DNA of 64,000 nt from Siphonodentalium dalli (GCA_032622095.1 CP136061.1:82000324-82064323), one strand, 5' to 3'; counted from the first letter of the stretch, positions 44,632 through 56,999 are shown. Notes: generated from the letters alone by a model not told the origin. Translations and numbers: made by a program.

Positions 44632-46426
44632 CAAGTTGTTTTCGAGAAAGTTGTCTTGTTCCGTGTTAACACCGAAGATAGGTGCAACGAATGCAGTAAT
44701 GAAAAGCGGGCTTGTGCCAAATATTATAAAATTTAAACAAGTTCCGCATATTCAATGCATGCAAGTTTGATTGTGGACGATTACATACAAGCTCTCTGAC
44801 TGCTGTGAAACGTACGCGATATGTTTGGATTAACTGTTCGACCATTTAAGTTCCGTCGATGTTGGGTACCTTTATACCGCTATTCGAACTTATGAGACGC
44901 TCGTAGCGAATTTCTGCATAGACATGCATGTTAGCCTGATTTGTTGCGATAAAAAGTGAGCATATTGAACTTGGATTGGGTGCCATTGTATCAACCAGAT
45001 AATCACGCATTCGGAAAAGTGACTACAGTACAGGTTTTCTGAATGGTTATTACACACCTTCCAGATTTGTAAGATAAAACGTTTTTGTTGTTATTTGCAC
45101 TTTGGCCACACTTACAAGCAGGCTGTTACACCGAGTTTCGTAGTAAATGACGAGTTACGTGATAGCTCGCGTGTTATATAGTAAAAATCGCCGAGTTTTG
45201 TGCTAGCTCACGAGTTCTGAAGTATAATCAACGCGTTATGTTGTAATTTGAGGTCATGAGTTCTGGAGTAGAACATCAACGAATTGTGCGGTAAAAACAA
45301 GCTAACAAGTCAGCGAGTCTTTTATACCAATTTCCACCCGTTATTATTGCTAATTATTAGTTCATTTCTAAGTCTTCTGCGGTTAACTGCACCTATTCCA
45401 TGACAATCCCCGTTTCAAGCTACCACCGTGTACCACTATTCAAACGTATATTCTGAGCTGATAATAACCGCTCTTTATTTGTATTAATATAATGTATTAG
45501 TCTCAATTTAATTCAAAGGCGTCGATTCCATGGAAATCCCACGGTCAAATAACCCATGTGAAAAAATTTTCCTACATATCCTCTAAGCTGATAAGAAGCG
45601 CTATTTATTGCTAATAATTTAGTGTACCTTTAAATCGTCTGAGGTAAACGGCACCTCTCCTAAGCCATCTGAGGTCAACGGCACCTATACAATGATATTC
45701 CACATGCCATGTTACCTATGTATACACATTCCCCCACATATTCTGATAATAAACGCACTTTATTGATTATCTATGTAAGTGCTCATTTAAGACTCTGGTG
45801 TCAACGGAATTTATTCCATGACACTCCTCGTGTCAATGTATCCCTGTGTAACAATTGTCAAGTACCGAATCCGTCGAGAAATGGCGGATCAGAGTGTCGA
45901 ATGACCAACATCATATTGAGCGAGCTACAGCGTCAATAACATCCGCCTCACAATATTTCATATATAAACATTGTAATATTATATAACACTGTATAAACTC
46001 CATACTGGTCTTCAAAAAGAAAACTAAAAAATGTCACTACAATTCTCGATTTTTCACTCCATAACTGGTTAGCTTGTTTTTACCACACAACTCGTTGAAT
46101 ATTCTTAAATACGGTGTCACAATAATCGCTTGTACCAAATTTCACAAAGAAATGCCTAACAGATTTTGAGAAAATACATTTTGAAATACAAGGACATTTT
46201 GGCAAAACGTGAGCCTGAGTCTGACCCTTAAGTTTAGAAGGTCGTGTTAATTTGGTAACGTTATACAGGTTTATGACGTAGCACATACACATATGCCACC
46301 ACTTGATTGAGGAGTCATACGTATATATATAATACCAATATTCAGATCATAAGGCCAGACCCGAATATCAGACTCGGTTCCCACAGGGAACCTCGCGTGT
46401 TACTCCCCAGCCCATCCATGACTATC
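44632..46426 (+). repeat. Segmental duplication, left copy (1.8 kb)
   Basis: The block from CAAGTTGTTTTCGAGAAAG to CCATGACTATC recurs at 47358-49159 in the same orientation with a few percent divergence. It contains tandem satellite monomers (about 45380-45870). A 70-codon minus-strand frame (46080-46292) is kept open in the other copy (48812-49024) but has no recognised domain. Confidence 0.93.
45385..45870 (+). repeat. Satellite monomers, about 130-150 bp, CGCTCTTTATT family
   Basis: Three to four degenerate units. Each has TCTGAGGTCAACGGCACCTA, ATTCCATGACA, GTGTCAA, TGTGTAACA, ACATATTCTGA, GATAATAA(A/C)CGC(T/A)(C/A)TTTATT. Core words lie at 45460, 45589 and 45743. The same monomers recur in the duplicate (48110-48600), and a poorer version lies inside the intron at 41320-41715. 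Confidence 0.78.
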
Positions 46427-47357
46427 ACACAATGACGTCGGCTCCCATATATGATCATATGAAATAACCATAACAGCGGAAACAATCATTACTCATTAGT
46501 ATTCACACAAATAGTATATAAGTAAATACAATTCCCCAAGATATCATGTTTGTCCGGTAGGGCCCGGCGAAATCGGCCTTTTTGGTTCGACTCGAATCGG
46601 CCGAATGATATCGAATCGAATCGAATCTTCGAATCGAATCATAGAAAACCTGACTTCAATTACTGGGACAAATTTATAGTGAATAAACATCGATTTTATG
46701 AATAAACGTTACAAAATATTCGTTAACTAATTGATTTGTTTTCACCATGTGCGATTATCTCCCTGGAAAAAAATATTCACTGGGGTTTTGGAAAGCGTAC
46801 GAGACTCAACAAGTCATCTCTGCATTTACTCGCAAAAGCTGCGAACTTAGCAGTTAGCACATGTAATCGTGTATATACTTGGCATTTAAGCGACCAAACT
46901 ATTCACTCTTAATTGCATTGGCTTTTGCAGTTTGTACCAGTGACGGAAATAGTAAGTTTGAGTTGTTGCGGGCCCAGATTAACGCTTCCGCGTTATAGTT
47001 GGAGAGACTGTGCCTTTGGTCCGTTACTCTCTCACTGGAACAATTCGTCGCTTGAATACCGAGTATATCGGGACTATATCCTTCGCAGTTGTAGCGAGTC
47101 AAGGCAATGACGACTGGTTCGATTTCCAAAACTCCAGTGGAGAGTCATCCCTTTTTAATATAACCGAACACGCGAGTATGCCTCCATTTCCTTGGTTAGC
47201 CATACATATAATGAATTGTCACCAGGGTCCAGTACATTGTCCCTCTCGTGGGCAACTTCAACGTCATCAAACATAGCGTCAACTAAACTCTGGGTTGGTG
47301 GAGTTACCGGTTTATTAACTGCATTGCCCGTACTAGTAGACTGCTCTGTTTCATAGA
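46427..47357. other. Unique spacer between the duplicated blocks
   Basis: A run of TCGAATCGAATCGAATC-type sequence lies at about 46580-46640. From 46905 to 47276 one plus-strand frame is open (88 codons from 47010) and the region is GC-richer, but I recognise no domain. Confidence 0.45.
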
Positions 47358-49159
47358 CAAGTTGTTTTCGAGAAAGTTGTCTTGTTCCATGTTAACACCG
47401 ATGATAGGTGCAACGAATGAAGTAACGAAAAGCGGGCCTGTGCCAAATATTATAAAATTTAAACAAATTCCGCACATTCAATGCATGCAAGTTTGATTGT
47501 GGACGAATACATACAAGCTCTCTGACTGCTGTGAAACGTACGCGATATGTTTGGATTAACTGTTCGACCATTTAAGTTCCGTCGATGTTGGGTACCTTTA
47601 TACCGCTATTCGAACTTATGAGACGCTCGTAGCGAATTTCTGCATAGACATGCATGTTAGCCTGATTTGTTGCGATAAAAAGTGAGCATATTGAACTTGG
47701 ATTGGGTGCCATTGTATCAACCAGATATTCACGCATTCGGAAAAGTGACTACAGTACAGGTTTTCTGAATGGTTATTACACACCTTCCAGATTTGTAAGA
47801 TAAAACGTTTTTGTTGTTATTTGTACTTTGGCCACACTTACAAGCAGGCTGTTACACCGAGTTTCGTAGTAAATGACGAGTTACGTGATAGCTCGCGTGT
47901 TATCTAGTAAAAATCGCCGAGTTTTGTGCTAGCTCACGAGTTCTGAAGTATAATCAACGCGTTATGTTGTAATTTGAGGTCATGAGTTCTGGAGTAGAAC
48001 ATCAACGAATTGTGCGGTAAAAACAAGCTAACAAGTCAGCGAGTCTTTTATACCAATTTCCACCCGTTATTATTGCTAATTATTAGTTCCTTTCTAAGTC
48101 TTCTGCGGTTAACTGCACCTATTCCATGACAATCCCCGTGTCAAGCTACCAGCGTGTACCACTATTCAAACGTATATTCTGAGCTGATAATAACCGCTCT
48201 TTATTTGTATTAATATAATGTATTAGTCTCAATTTAATTCAAAGGCGTCGATTGCATGGAAATCCCACGGTCAAATGATCCATGTGAACAAATTTTCCTA
48301 CATATCCTCCAAGCTGATAAGAAGCGCTATTTATTGCTAATAATTTAGTGTACCTTTAAATCGTCTGAGGTCAACGACATCTCTCCTAAGTCATCTGAGG
48401 TCAACGGCACCTATACAATGATATTCCATGCACATGCCATGTTACCTATGTATACACATTCCCCCCATATTCTGATAATAAACGCACTTTATTGATTATC
48501 TATGTAAGTGCTCATTTAAGACTCTGGTGTCAACGGAATTTATTCCATGACACTCCTCGGGTCAATGTATCTCTGTGTAACAACTGTCAAGTACCGGATC
48601 CGTCGAGAAACGGCGGATTAGAGTGTCGAATGACCAACATCATATTGAGCGAGCTACAGCGTCAATAACATCCGCCTCACAATCTTTCATATATAAACAT
48701 TGTATTACTATATAACACTGTATAAAGTCCATACTGGTCTTCAAAAAGAAAACTAAAAAATGTCACTACAATTCTCGACGATTTTTCACTCCATAACTGG
48801 TTAGCTTGTGCTTACCACACAGCTCGTTGAATATTCTTAAATACGGTGTCACAGTAATCGCTTGTGCCAAATTTCACAAAGAAATGCCTAACAGATTTTG
48901 AGAAAATACATTTTGAAATACCAGGAAATTTTGGCAAAACGTGAGCCTGAGTCTTACCCTTAAGTTTAGAAGATCGTGTTAATTTGGTAACGTTATACAG
49001 GTTTATGACGTAGCACATACACATATGCCACCACTTGATTGAGGAGTCATACGTATATATATAATACCAATATTCAGATCATAAGGCCAGACCGGAATAT
49101 CAGACTCGGTTCCCACATGGGAACCTCGCGTGTTACTCCCCAGCCCAGCCATGACTATC
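47358..49159 (+). repeat. Segmental duplication, right copy (1.8 kb)
   Basis: It matches 44632-46426 from end to end, with single-base changes and short indels such as an extra GACG near 48779. The offset is about 2.73 kb. The flanks on both sides differ from those of the left copy, which fixes the boundaries. Confidence 0.93.
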
Positions 49160-50427
49160 CTCGGTTCGACTGTTTCGGGCCGTCATAATCGACAGTCCCA
49201 TACCGTCTCGTCAGTTTGACGGTTTTTTACCGTTATTTTATGTGCCCATGAAAATTGTCTAAATTAAATATTTTCGTGATTCAAAGTCATGCCGTCAAAA
49301 TTCAATAGTATATTTATCGGTGACCATATTATATACGGCAATGAATCCATACAGTATGACTGAATCTTACTCTGCTGATATTTAATATGCATTATTAATC
49401 CGGCATTCATTCTGTGTTATGCGGTCGGTACGTATATTGATGAGTACGTTATTCTCATTACGGGTTTAAGTTCACGCTTTAGCACTCAGATAATTTTTCC
49501 CCCATTTTACTTTGGCGTTGCATATTTGATCCAAACTATTGTTTTTTTGGGGGGGAAACTGTTACCTGTTCGATTGTGGACAGTTGCTAAGACAGTCTTA
49601 TTTCGGTTCCTTTGATAACTTGACAAGTTTCAATTCTGCAAAAACCCGCTTAATCATTGACAATTTCCACTAAATTAGAGAGATTCATGCCAATCGACTC
49701 ATAGCGTGATCCGGGGTCTGACTTCATTCGACTCAGTGATGATGTTGAAATTGACAGTGTTGTGACTTAGTATAAAAACACTGGCACATTTACTGACACG
49801 AGAGGATACAGGTACAATTAACACGAGCTTCGATGTCAACCAATAGTGGCAATAATAACAACGACTCAACGAGCAGCTATTACTATTAGAATGTTGACAA
49901 TCCAGTTGACAGTGTTCTGAATCTGATTGTTTCAAAGCACATGCATGTACATTTACAAGAGAGAATATACATGTCCATGTACTGTACGCACCAGTGTAAT
50001 TCACAAGAGCTTCAGTGTCAACAACAACACCGTAAACAAAGAACTGCCGCCGCGCAGTGACGGATGATCACATATCTACAATTCCAACTTTACAATTACA
50101 TGGACCAATTCATCCTGTGTTCATCAATGTTCATTGACACGTGTGGATATGAGACATTGTCATCATTCGCCATGTTATCGTCAAGTGATCACGACAATTT
50201 ACCGGGAGTACACTATTGGTTGGATGTTCTTATCAAACTGTCTTTGGCTGACTCACTGATATTGATACTAAGTGTTGTGATACCAGTATACAGTTTGATG
50301 CATCATGCTTAAATTTCATGGAAAATGTGCGACTACAGGAGAACATTGTCGCCAAGTCATTGCGCACAGTTATTATGGGAACTGCTGTTGTCTTGAAGGT
50401 TCCAATCACAACTAGCTGGTATTGATA
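49160..50427. other. No gene; dispersed-repeat fragment at 50205-50300
   Basis: AT-rich DNA with short words TTTGACGGTTTTTTACCGTT near 49216, related to the ACGGT repeats at 51.5 kb. 50205-50300 matches 29806-29911 and keeps the frame VHYWLDVLIKLSLADSLILI, which is hydrophobic and open to 50312. Confidence 0.5.
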
Positions 50428-50429
50428 TA

Positions 50430-50892
50430 CAGTATCAGTCAAAAGAAGTGGTATATTAAACGCGCTATTTTCGCGCCCAATATCGCAATAATATTGCAAG
50501 TGGAAACGCTTATAAGCATGTCGCATGTGATATTATTGCCACATCCTGCGCTCAAAATTGTGACATCTAAATCAAATTATTGCTTCTTCTATATTGTTTG
50601 TTGTATAAATAGAGACAATGTTTTAGATATGTATATAATTATAGTTGTAAATGCTATATGTACACTATATGTACACTATATGCACAGTATTTATCTAATA
50701 TAAATATAACACTATCCGGGTCTATATGAAATTTAGCGCGCTTAGTATCGCAATATTTTGTATTCAATATTGCAATAATATGCGCGACAGATTTTTGGTA
50801 TTGTGCTATAATCATGCCTTTTTCTAAATTAAGCATGCTCAATATCACAATAAATGTGCGCCTATAAATACCACTTCTTCTGACTGGTACTG
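50430..50892. mobile_element. Tc1/mariner-type MITE with TA target duplication
   Basis: The terminal inverted repeats start CAGTA(T/C)CAGTCA(A/G)AAGAAG and extend about 26 bp with few mismatches (50430-50455 and 50867-50892). They are flanked by TA on both sides (50428-50429, 50893-50894). CAGT ends with TA duplication are the Tc1/mariner signature. The 463-bp interior has no transposase and holds further AATATTGC-type inverted words. Confidence 0.85.
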
Positions 50893-50894
50893 TA

Positions 50895-51507
50895 TTGTCA
50901 TGATGTACGGATTCACCTGTTAAAACAAAAACTGTGTTTATAAGTGACTGGCCAATGTCAAGCCTTACATGTTACCTTCAAGTATGCCATTAAGATATTT
51001 AACTTTTACATGTACATAAATTTGAGGTTTCACTGTGAAACATGGAGCTTTGTTGTTCTTTTTATGGCTTAAAAGGGCATGCTGATTCATGTTTTAGAAT
51101 GGTCGAAATTGGTATTAATCATAACTGAATAGTGGTGTGTTGGCTTACTAGTATCTTTTTTCAATTACAGCCATATTTATACACTAGTTAGTGAAAGGCG
51201 AACACATTATGCGTGCGCAGCCTTTTCCGGATTAAATTCTATGGGGCAGATAACAAGCTTTATCCTCTGCAAACTGCAAAGTTTCATAAGTATTGTCTAT
51301 AACTTTATGTATTGAGGATTTACATTTCATCAAAACTATGATCGTAACATAAGAACTAAGATGTATTTTTCAGTTACGAATAATACTAGTTTCGAATATT
51401 CAAAAACATATGAATCGCAGTGCCTACCGGGAAATCATATTGTCACCATAGGAACCTGGCTAATTCTATGGTAAATTAGCAAATTAAGAGCAAAAAATTG
51501 GTGTTGA
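50895..51507. other. No gene recognised
   Basis: AT-rich DNA with no supported frame or repeat beyond short simple words. Confidence 0.5.
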
Positions 51508-51680
51508 CCCATGAAAAATACCATTGGTCTGACCTTTATTAGTTACGGTCTTGATATTAATTAAACGGTGCTGAACCGTAAAAAATACAACGGTCTGACA
51601 GTTACTGGTTACGGTCTGCCAGTTACTTAAATGGTTTTGTACCGTGAAACATGCTACGGCCTGACTGTATATTTAACGGT
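51508..51680 (+). repeat. 66-bp tandem repeat, under three units
   Basis: Units begin near 51508, 51573 and 51639 with AAAAATAC(C)A.CGGTCTGAC and contain GTTACGGTCTG and TTAAACGGT. ACGGT and its complement ACCGT recur throughout, so each unit can fold. Confidence 0.7.
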
Positions 51681-52200
51681 CAAATGTTGGCAGCGATGTA
51701 TTTTTTCTAACAGTATATACCATTTACATCACAGGTATATATGTTGCTCAGCTAATCAGGGTGTGGGCTGGATCTATAGATTTATCAAAATAATATATGT
51801 TTGTTCATTATGGAGTAAAACAATAGAAAGAAATGGATTGAATCTAGATCTAGTATAATATGCTACTAATATATTTATTGATGTTTGCCAACGCGTGCAG
51901 GGCCGGTACAGAGTTAACGAAGTTGGTCATTTGTTTGGTCATTCAAACTGGGTCACTACTGCGCCGTCTGAACGATGTTCAATGCAATCGTAACGATAAG
52001 CTCGTGTGAGCTTATTCACACGACTGATTTTGCATTGGTTCAACTCGCTTGACACGGCGGTTAAGCTTCACTCTACTCATGAAGTTCCGTGTTGTATCCC
52101 CCACCCAACCCCTGATTGGGAGATGCTTGAAATAATTGTAACACTTTAATATTCGTCATTTCATAATATCTTCTCAATCTCATTATATATTTTGAAGACC

Positions 52201-52234
<34 letters not shown>
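52201..52234 (+). repeat. TCTG microsatellite
   Basis: A run of TCTG/TTTG tetranucleotides precedes the 122-bp minisatellite. Confidence 0.95.
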
Positions 52235-52261
52235 CTTAATACAAATATACGATTCTAGACC

Positions 52262-52800
52262 GATCGGGACGAAACTTGGTACGCGTGTGTAGTTTAACCA
52301 GGCGGTGGTCGTTGTCGTATTGGCGAGCCCGTGCGACGCCCGTGCAGCGCATGCGCAGACGAGATCTCGGAAACGGGTGGAGCTATCGACTTGAAATTTG
52401 GTATGTGAATGTATCTTGCCCCGAGTACGAATTTTATCGGATCGCCGAGCCCGTGCGACGCCAGCTTCGCGCATGAGCAGACGAGATCTCGGAAACGGGT
52501 GGAGCTATCGACTTGAAATTTGCTATGTGAATGTATCTTGCCCCGGATACGAATTTTATCGGGTCGCCGAGCCCGTGCGACGCAGCTTCGCGCATGCGCA
52601 GACGAGATCTCGGAAACGGGTGGAGCTATCGACTTGAAATTTGCTATGTGAATATATCTTGCCCCGGATACGAATTTGATCTGGTCGGCGAACCCGTACG
52701 ACGCCAGCTTCGCGCATGCGCAGACCAGATATCGGAAACGGGTGGAGCTATCGACTTGGAAATTTGGTTTTTGAATAGCCCGGACAACGTCGGGCTCATC
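52262..52800 (+). repeat. 122-bp GC-rich minisatellite, about four units
   Basis: GACGAGATCTCGGAAACGGG marks units at 52358, 52480, 52601 and 52723 (GACCAGAT in the last). Each continues with GGAGCTATCGACTTG, ATCTTGCCCCG and GAGCCCGTGCGACG. Because the unit is not a multiple of three, similar open frames appear in successive phases. They should not be called genes. The block is far more GC-rich than its surroundings. Confidence 0.92.
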
Positions 52801-53269
52801 GGCTAGTTGTTATATATAACTGATCTTCTGCGAACGATATTTATCGCTACACTTCCGGTTTGTCCATTACAGTTTACATATAACATGATGCATTAGTTGT
52901 AGTTATTCCATAAATACTTTATGTTCGGTCGAGCTTCAAGCGAGTTAGAACATATTAGAGGTTTCGTAGTATAGAGAAGAGTGTGAGGTGTTATATCAAT
53001 AGTTTGGATGAGTCTCATATGCAGTACGGCAGAGAGATGCAGGGCATAAATGACAAGCTAGACCTTTGAATTATACAATGATTTTGTGTTCTGACCTACA
53101 ATTGTTGCATCCGAGCAAACATTTGGATTTGTATGAATATTTACTTTTATAGAAATATTAACGTAGACATTGATATTGAGACTATTTGTGACTATACGAA
53201 TCCCATTATGTGCATGAAAGATGGTAGGCATATATGTGGTTCAAGAAGGAGCCATTGTCTTTGTTGTGG

Positions 53270-53516
53270 AAGTTTTATTTGAATCTTTTGTTTCGAATTA
53301 TGTTTTTTTTACTTTGTTACCTTCGTGCGATAGTTCATTAGAACCATATAATAGTATATTTTGGCGATGATGTTACATAATATCAGGTACTTCATTAATA
53401 AATAAGACTCTCTGGGAACTGTATATTTGGCATTCAATTAGAAAATGTTCTGCGTCCTCTACTTCAAAACATGTACACATGGGTTCATAAAGCCAATAAA
53501 TTGTATAGTGCACATA
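53270..53516 (-). pseudogene. LINE C-terminal fragment
   Basis: The minus strand encodes CTCFEVEDAEHFLIECQIYS followed by SQRVLFINEV, then a stop and LLYGSNEL-like sequence. This is the Cys/His tail that ends many jockey/CR1-type LINE proteins (C-x-C...EDxEHFLxxC...Y...R). It stops exactly where the CACTA-like element starts at 53517. No RT domain is recognised on the far side, so the rest may be lost. Confidence 0.65.
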
Positions 53517-54823
53517 CACTCTAAGAAATAAGGGTTCTTTGTGGTTCTTTGGATAACTCAAGGGTTCTCTGAAGAACCCATAGGTTCCTCGGTGTCAGAA
53601 AAGGTTCTCTGTATTCGATAGGGTTCGTCGGTGTGTAATTAGGGTTCTTTAGGAGGCTGAAGGGTTCATGACCAAACAATAATGCAGTTGTTACATGTGC
53701 CATGGAGCCGAATTGAGTGATTAACATGAATAAAACATCAACCAGAGAGAAAGGAGGAGTATGTGTTTGTTCGCAGGGTTGGGGAATAGTAATGTATCAT
53801 AGTAATGCATTGCAATGCATTACATGTTCTCAAGTAATGCAAAGTGGTGTGTACTGTACACTTTTCCGCATTATATAATGCAGACTTTTACGCGTAGCCT
53901 AAAGCAAATAATGTAGGCCTACTACTAACCAAAAATGGTGAGTAATCTACTATATATTTTTAGACGTCCGTGTGTGTGTGTCTTTTATAGACTCGAAAAC
54001 TTGATATCTAAGGGTAAAAACCACAGGCAGTGCACTCGGACCATTAAAGTTTACGGAATGTCGCGATATACGCAAGAGCGAAAACATACTATATTATCAT
54101 CGTACGCTATTCCATCTGGAGTTCTTATAAAGGTTCTCTAAAGAACCATGTTGGGATAGATTATGGTTCCCTTGAGAACCCTGTTCTGATATATGAAAGG
54201 TTCTTTGAAGAACCCTCGTGTGATAACCGTAAAATACACACAAATATATGTTAAAGTGCAGACTAATTCACCACCTTCGTGTATTCAAGAATATGAATCA
54301 TACCAAAATTAAGCGAATTGTGTATGGAATGTGTAGGTATACGCTCCCTTGTGTATATCATTCCCCAAATGCTTCAATATTATGACAATCTATTAGTTAT
54401 TATAAAACACCTCAAGGTGTACTGGACGTCGCGATATATACGCAAGAGCGCAAACATACTATATTATCATCGTACGCTATTCCATTTTACAGGTTCTCTG
54501 AAGTTCTCTGTTGGGGTAGATTATGGTTTCCTTAAGAACCATGTTCTGACAGATGAAAGATTCTCTGAAGAATCCTCGTGTGACCCTTATGATTGTGTCC
54601 TCCGAAGTATCATATGGGGTTCTTATAAAGATTCCCTGAAGAACCATGTTCATATTATGGTTCCCTTAAGAACCATATTGGGGTTCTTCTGTTGAACCTT
54701 ATGATATGGTTCTTCGGTAGAACCTTATGATGGGGTCCTTTGAAGCACCAAATAAGGTGCTCCTATTGTGACAAGGTGAAGAACCTTTTTGGGTTCTCTG
54801 AAGGACTTCTGGTTCTAAGAGTG
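53517..54823. mobile_element. CACTA-like non-autonomous element full of GGTTC palindromes
   Basis: It starts CACTCTAAGAA and ends GGTTCTAAGAGTG, giving CACTCT(T)AGAA inverted ends, with TA on both outer sides (53515-53516, 54824-54825). The interior is packed with variants of GGTTCTCTGAAGAACC, especially 53530-53670 and 54120-54820. It also has a duplicated block of about 150 bp (about 54058-54215 and 54425-54580) and a perfect 22-bp palindrome at 53802-53823. No transposase is seen. CACT ends suggest the CACTA/EnSpm class, by pattern only. Confidence 0.75.
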
Positions 54824-54825
54824 TA

Positions 54826-55620
54826 GGACTTCTAATTGGGGCAGACCTGTGATTATTTTCCCCATTGTGGATTGACCAGTGGTTAAAACAACACGTTTCT
54901 GACGGTTATATATTGATAAGATCTGAATCTGTAGAATAAGGTATTGGTAAGGTATTCATATAGCATGGCGTTAGACGAGTAGGCCTGAATTATGATTAAC
55001 ATAAGCACAACCAAATGTTAATCTTCGACAAATCGAAACCGCTGACCATTTCTTACTGTCCAAAATATTTACGTATTAGAAACGGAACGAAAACCTTCTC
55101 TGTTTTAAATCGCGGTCTCTGGAGAACATATATTCTATTGGAATGATCCACTTCGTACTCGATAAGTCTTAACCATACCATATTCGAATCAACTCAATCA
55201 TTTATACCTTTTTACAAATAGATTCAGGTAACTCATTATCAAACGTCAAATAACATTTAAAAGTTATACTTTCGATATGTTAATTTAATTAATTGAATCA
55301 TTGAATCATGCAACCTGAGAGAAATAGCTGTGCTTATAGAGAAAGCGATTAAGTGACTCTTCTCGACTGGCAACTCGTTTGGCTAATCCATATGTAATAG
55401 TAAAATTAATCAACACGTTAATTTCAAATTTATAAATTGTACTGATATATACGAAGCAGTGATCATCTAATTTGTTTTTTATTTGTCTATATGCACTGTT
55501 TCCTTTTTAATTCCATAAATTTAACCTTTACTTCATCCATGCCTCTGTTTTTCACATCTTATTTTTTGTCTCCCACCTCTCGATTTCTAGTTCTATCTTT
55601 CCACAGATATGTAAATTATT
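54826..55620. other. No gene recognised
   Basis: AT-rich DNA with no supported coding frame. Confidence 0.5.
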
Positions 55621-55811
<191 letters not shown>

Positions 55812-56683
55812 TGCCAGGTATATATGTATAAACTGACAGCTGATCACTCTAGTGCTGTTAGTGGTGCGAATGGATTTTAGAATGAATGTATCTCTTACTG
55901 AACCCACATACCAACCACGCGATACTTATTTCATTGTCACCTGCTCGGGGATACATCGAGGATTAATATCGATCAAGGATGAGCTCTCGTTGTCAACAAG
56001 TTCCACCATATAACAGGTATACCTTCTTCACATGCCTGGGAATTATAGAGACTGTTATGTGTCACGAGACTCACGAATTTACTCAATAAATAAACGGGGT
56101 GGCTATAATACAGTAACCGCAAAACAGCTATAAGCAAATTGCATGAACCCCGAAGCGCCAAGTTTGTTAAATGTGTATCACGACCAAAACCAATGGCGAC
56201 ATTGAATCCACAATTTGTTAGGATACATACATGTATGTAATTTATGTATGTAATTTATGTATGTAATTTATCGCGTTACAGCAATAATTGATATCGTTAA
56301 TCAGCTCCGCACATGTCTTCTCTTATACATGGTACGGACGCATATAGTGATATCGATTGTTTGTTATAAGTCATTTTCTTAATGCATGAGCTTCTGAAGC
56401 GTCATTTTGACAGCAGGTGGGGGCGAGACCATGAATGATAGAGGGAAAGTTGAATACCGTAATAAACTATAAACTAAGGAATAAACAATCGACAATCAGT
56501 AACAACAATCGAGGTATAGAGGGACATGAGCTAGTTAATCCCGAACGTTTTCGCTGGTAAGTATGGAGTCAGGACCTCATCCCTAACGCCTTAGTGCCGA
56601 CACCCATGATACCACTCTTCCCGATCAAAAGTCGAACATTTTCTTTCTCTACTGTACTGGCAATCTAATCATATGGCATACTG
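55812..56683. other. No gene; small 13-bp triplet
   Basis: ATGTATGTAATTT is repeated three times at 56231-56269. Otherwise no structure or coding frame is supported. Confidence 0.55.
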
Positions 56684-56815
56684 TGCTGACACTCCATCCA
56701 CATGTCGTAATGTGCTGACATCCCAAACACACGACGGACTGTGCTGACACTCCAACCACATGGCGTAATCTGCTGACACTCCAACCACATGGCTCTCTTT
56801 TCTGACACTGGGGTG
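56684..56815 (+). repeat. 29-bp minisatellite, four to five units
   Basis: TGCTGACACTCCAACCACAT units start at 56684, 56713, 56742 and 56771, with a partial fifth. The units have diverged by several bases each. Confidence 0.88.
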
Positions 56816-56999
56816 GGGCTAACCCCGGATCCATACTACTTTCAAATACTCAATGTATGTGCCCTAAACTGGATATTATAGATGTGCAGAAACTAGCAAT
56901 GGTAAATAAGAGGTAAGTTTGTTCACCAAAACTTGGTTGAATGAGTCGATAGCTGATTCAGATATCCACTTTTTCTGGGTACCAACCCAGAATTCGAAA

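Noticed and set aside
46580-46640. TCGAATC-rich run as a tRNA T-arm region
   Set aside because: It is a simple repeat of TCGAA words with no cloverleaf partner stems.
46080-49024. Pair of 70-codon minus frames (46080-46292, 48812-49024) as a conserved gene
   Set aside because: Both lie in a recent segmental duplication, so conservation follows from the duplication. No domain, start context or splice evidence.
52276-52806. Overlapping open frames of 66-91 codons with similar peptides
   Set aside because: They come from a 122-bp GC-rich tandem repeat read in shifting phases.
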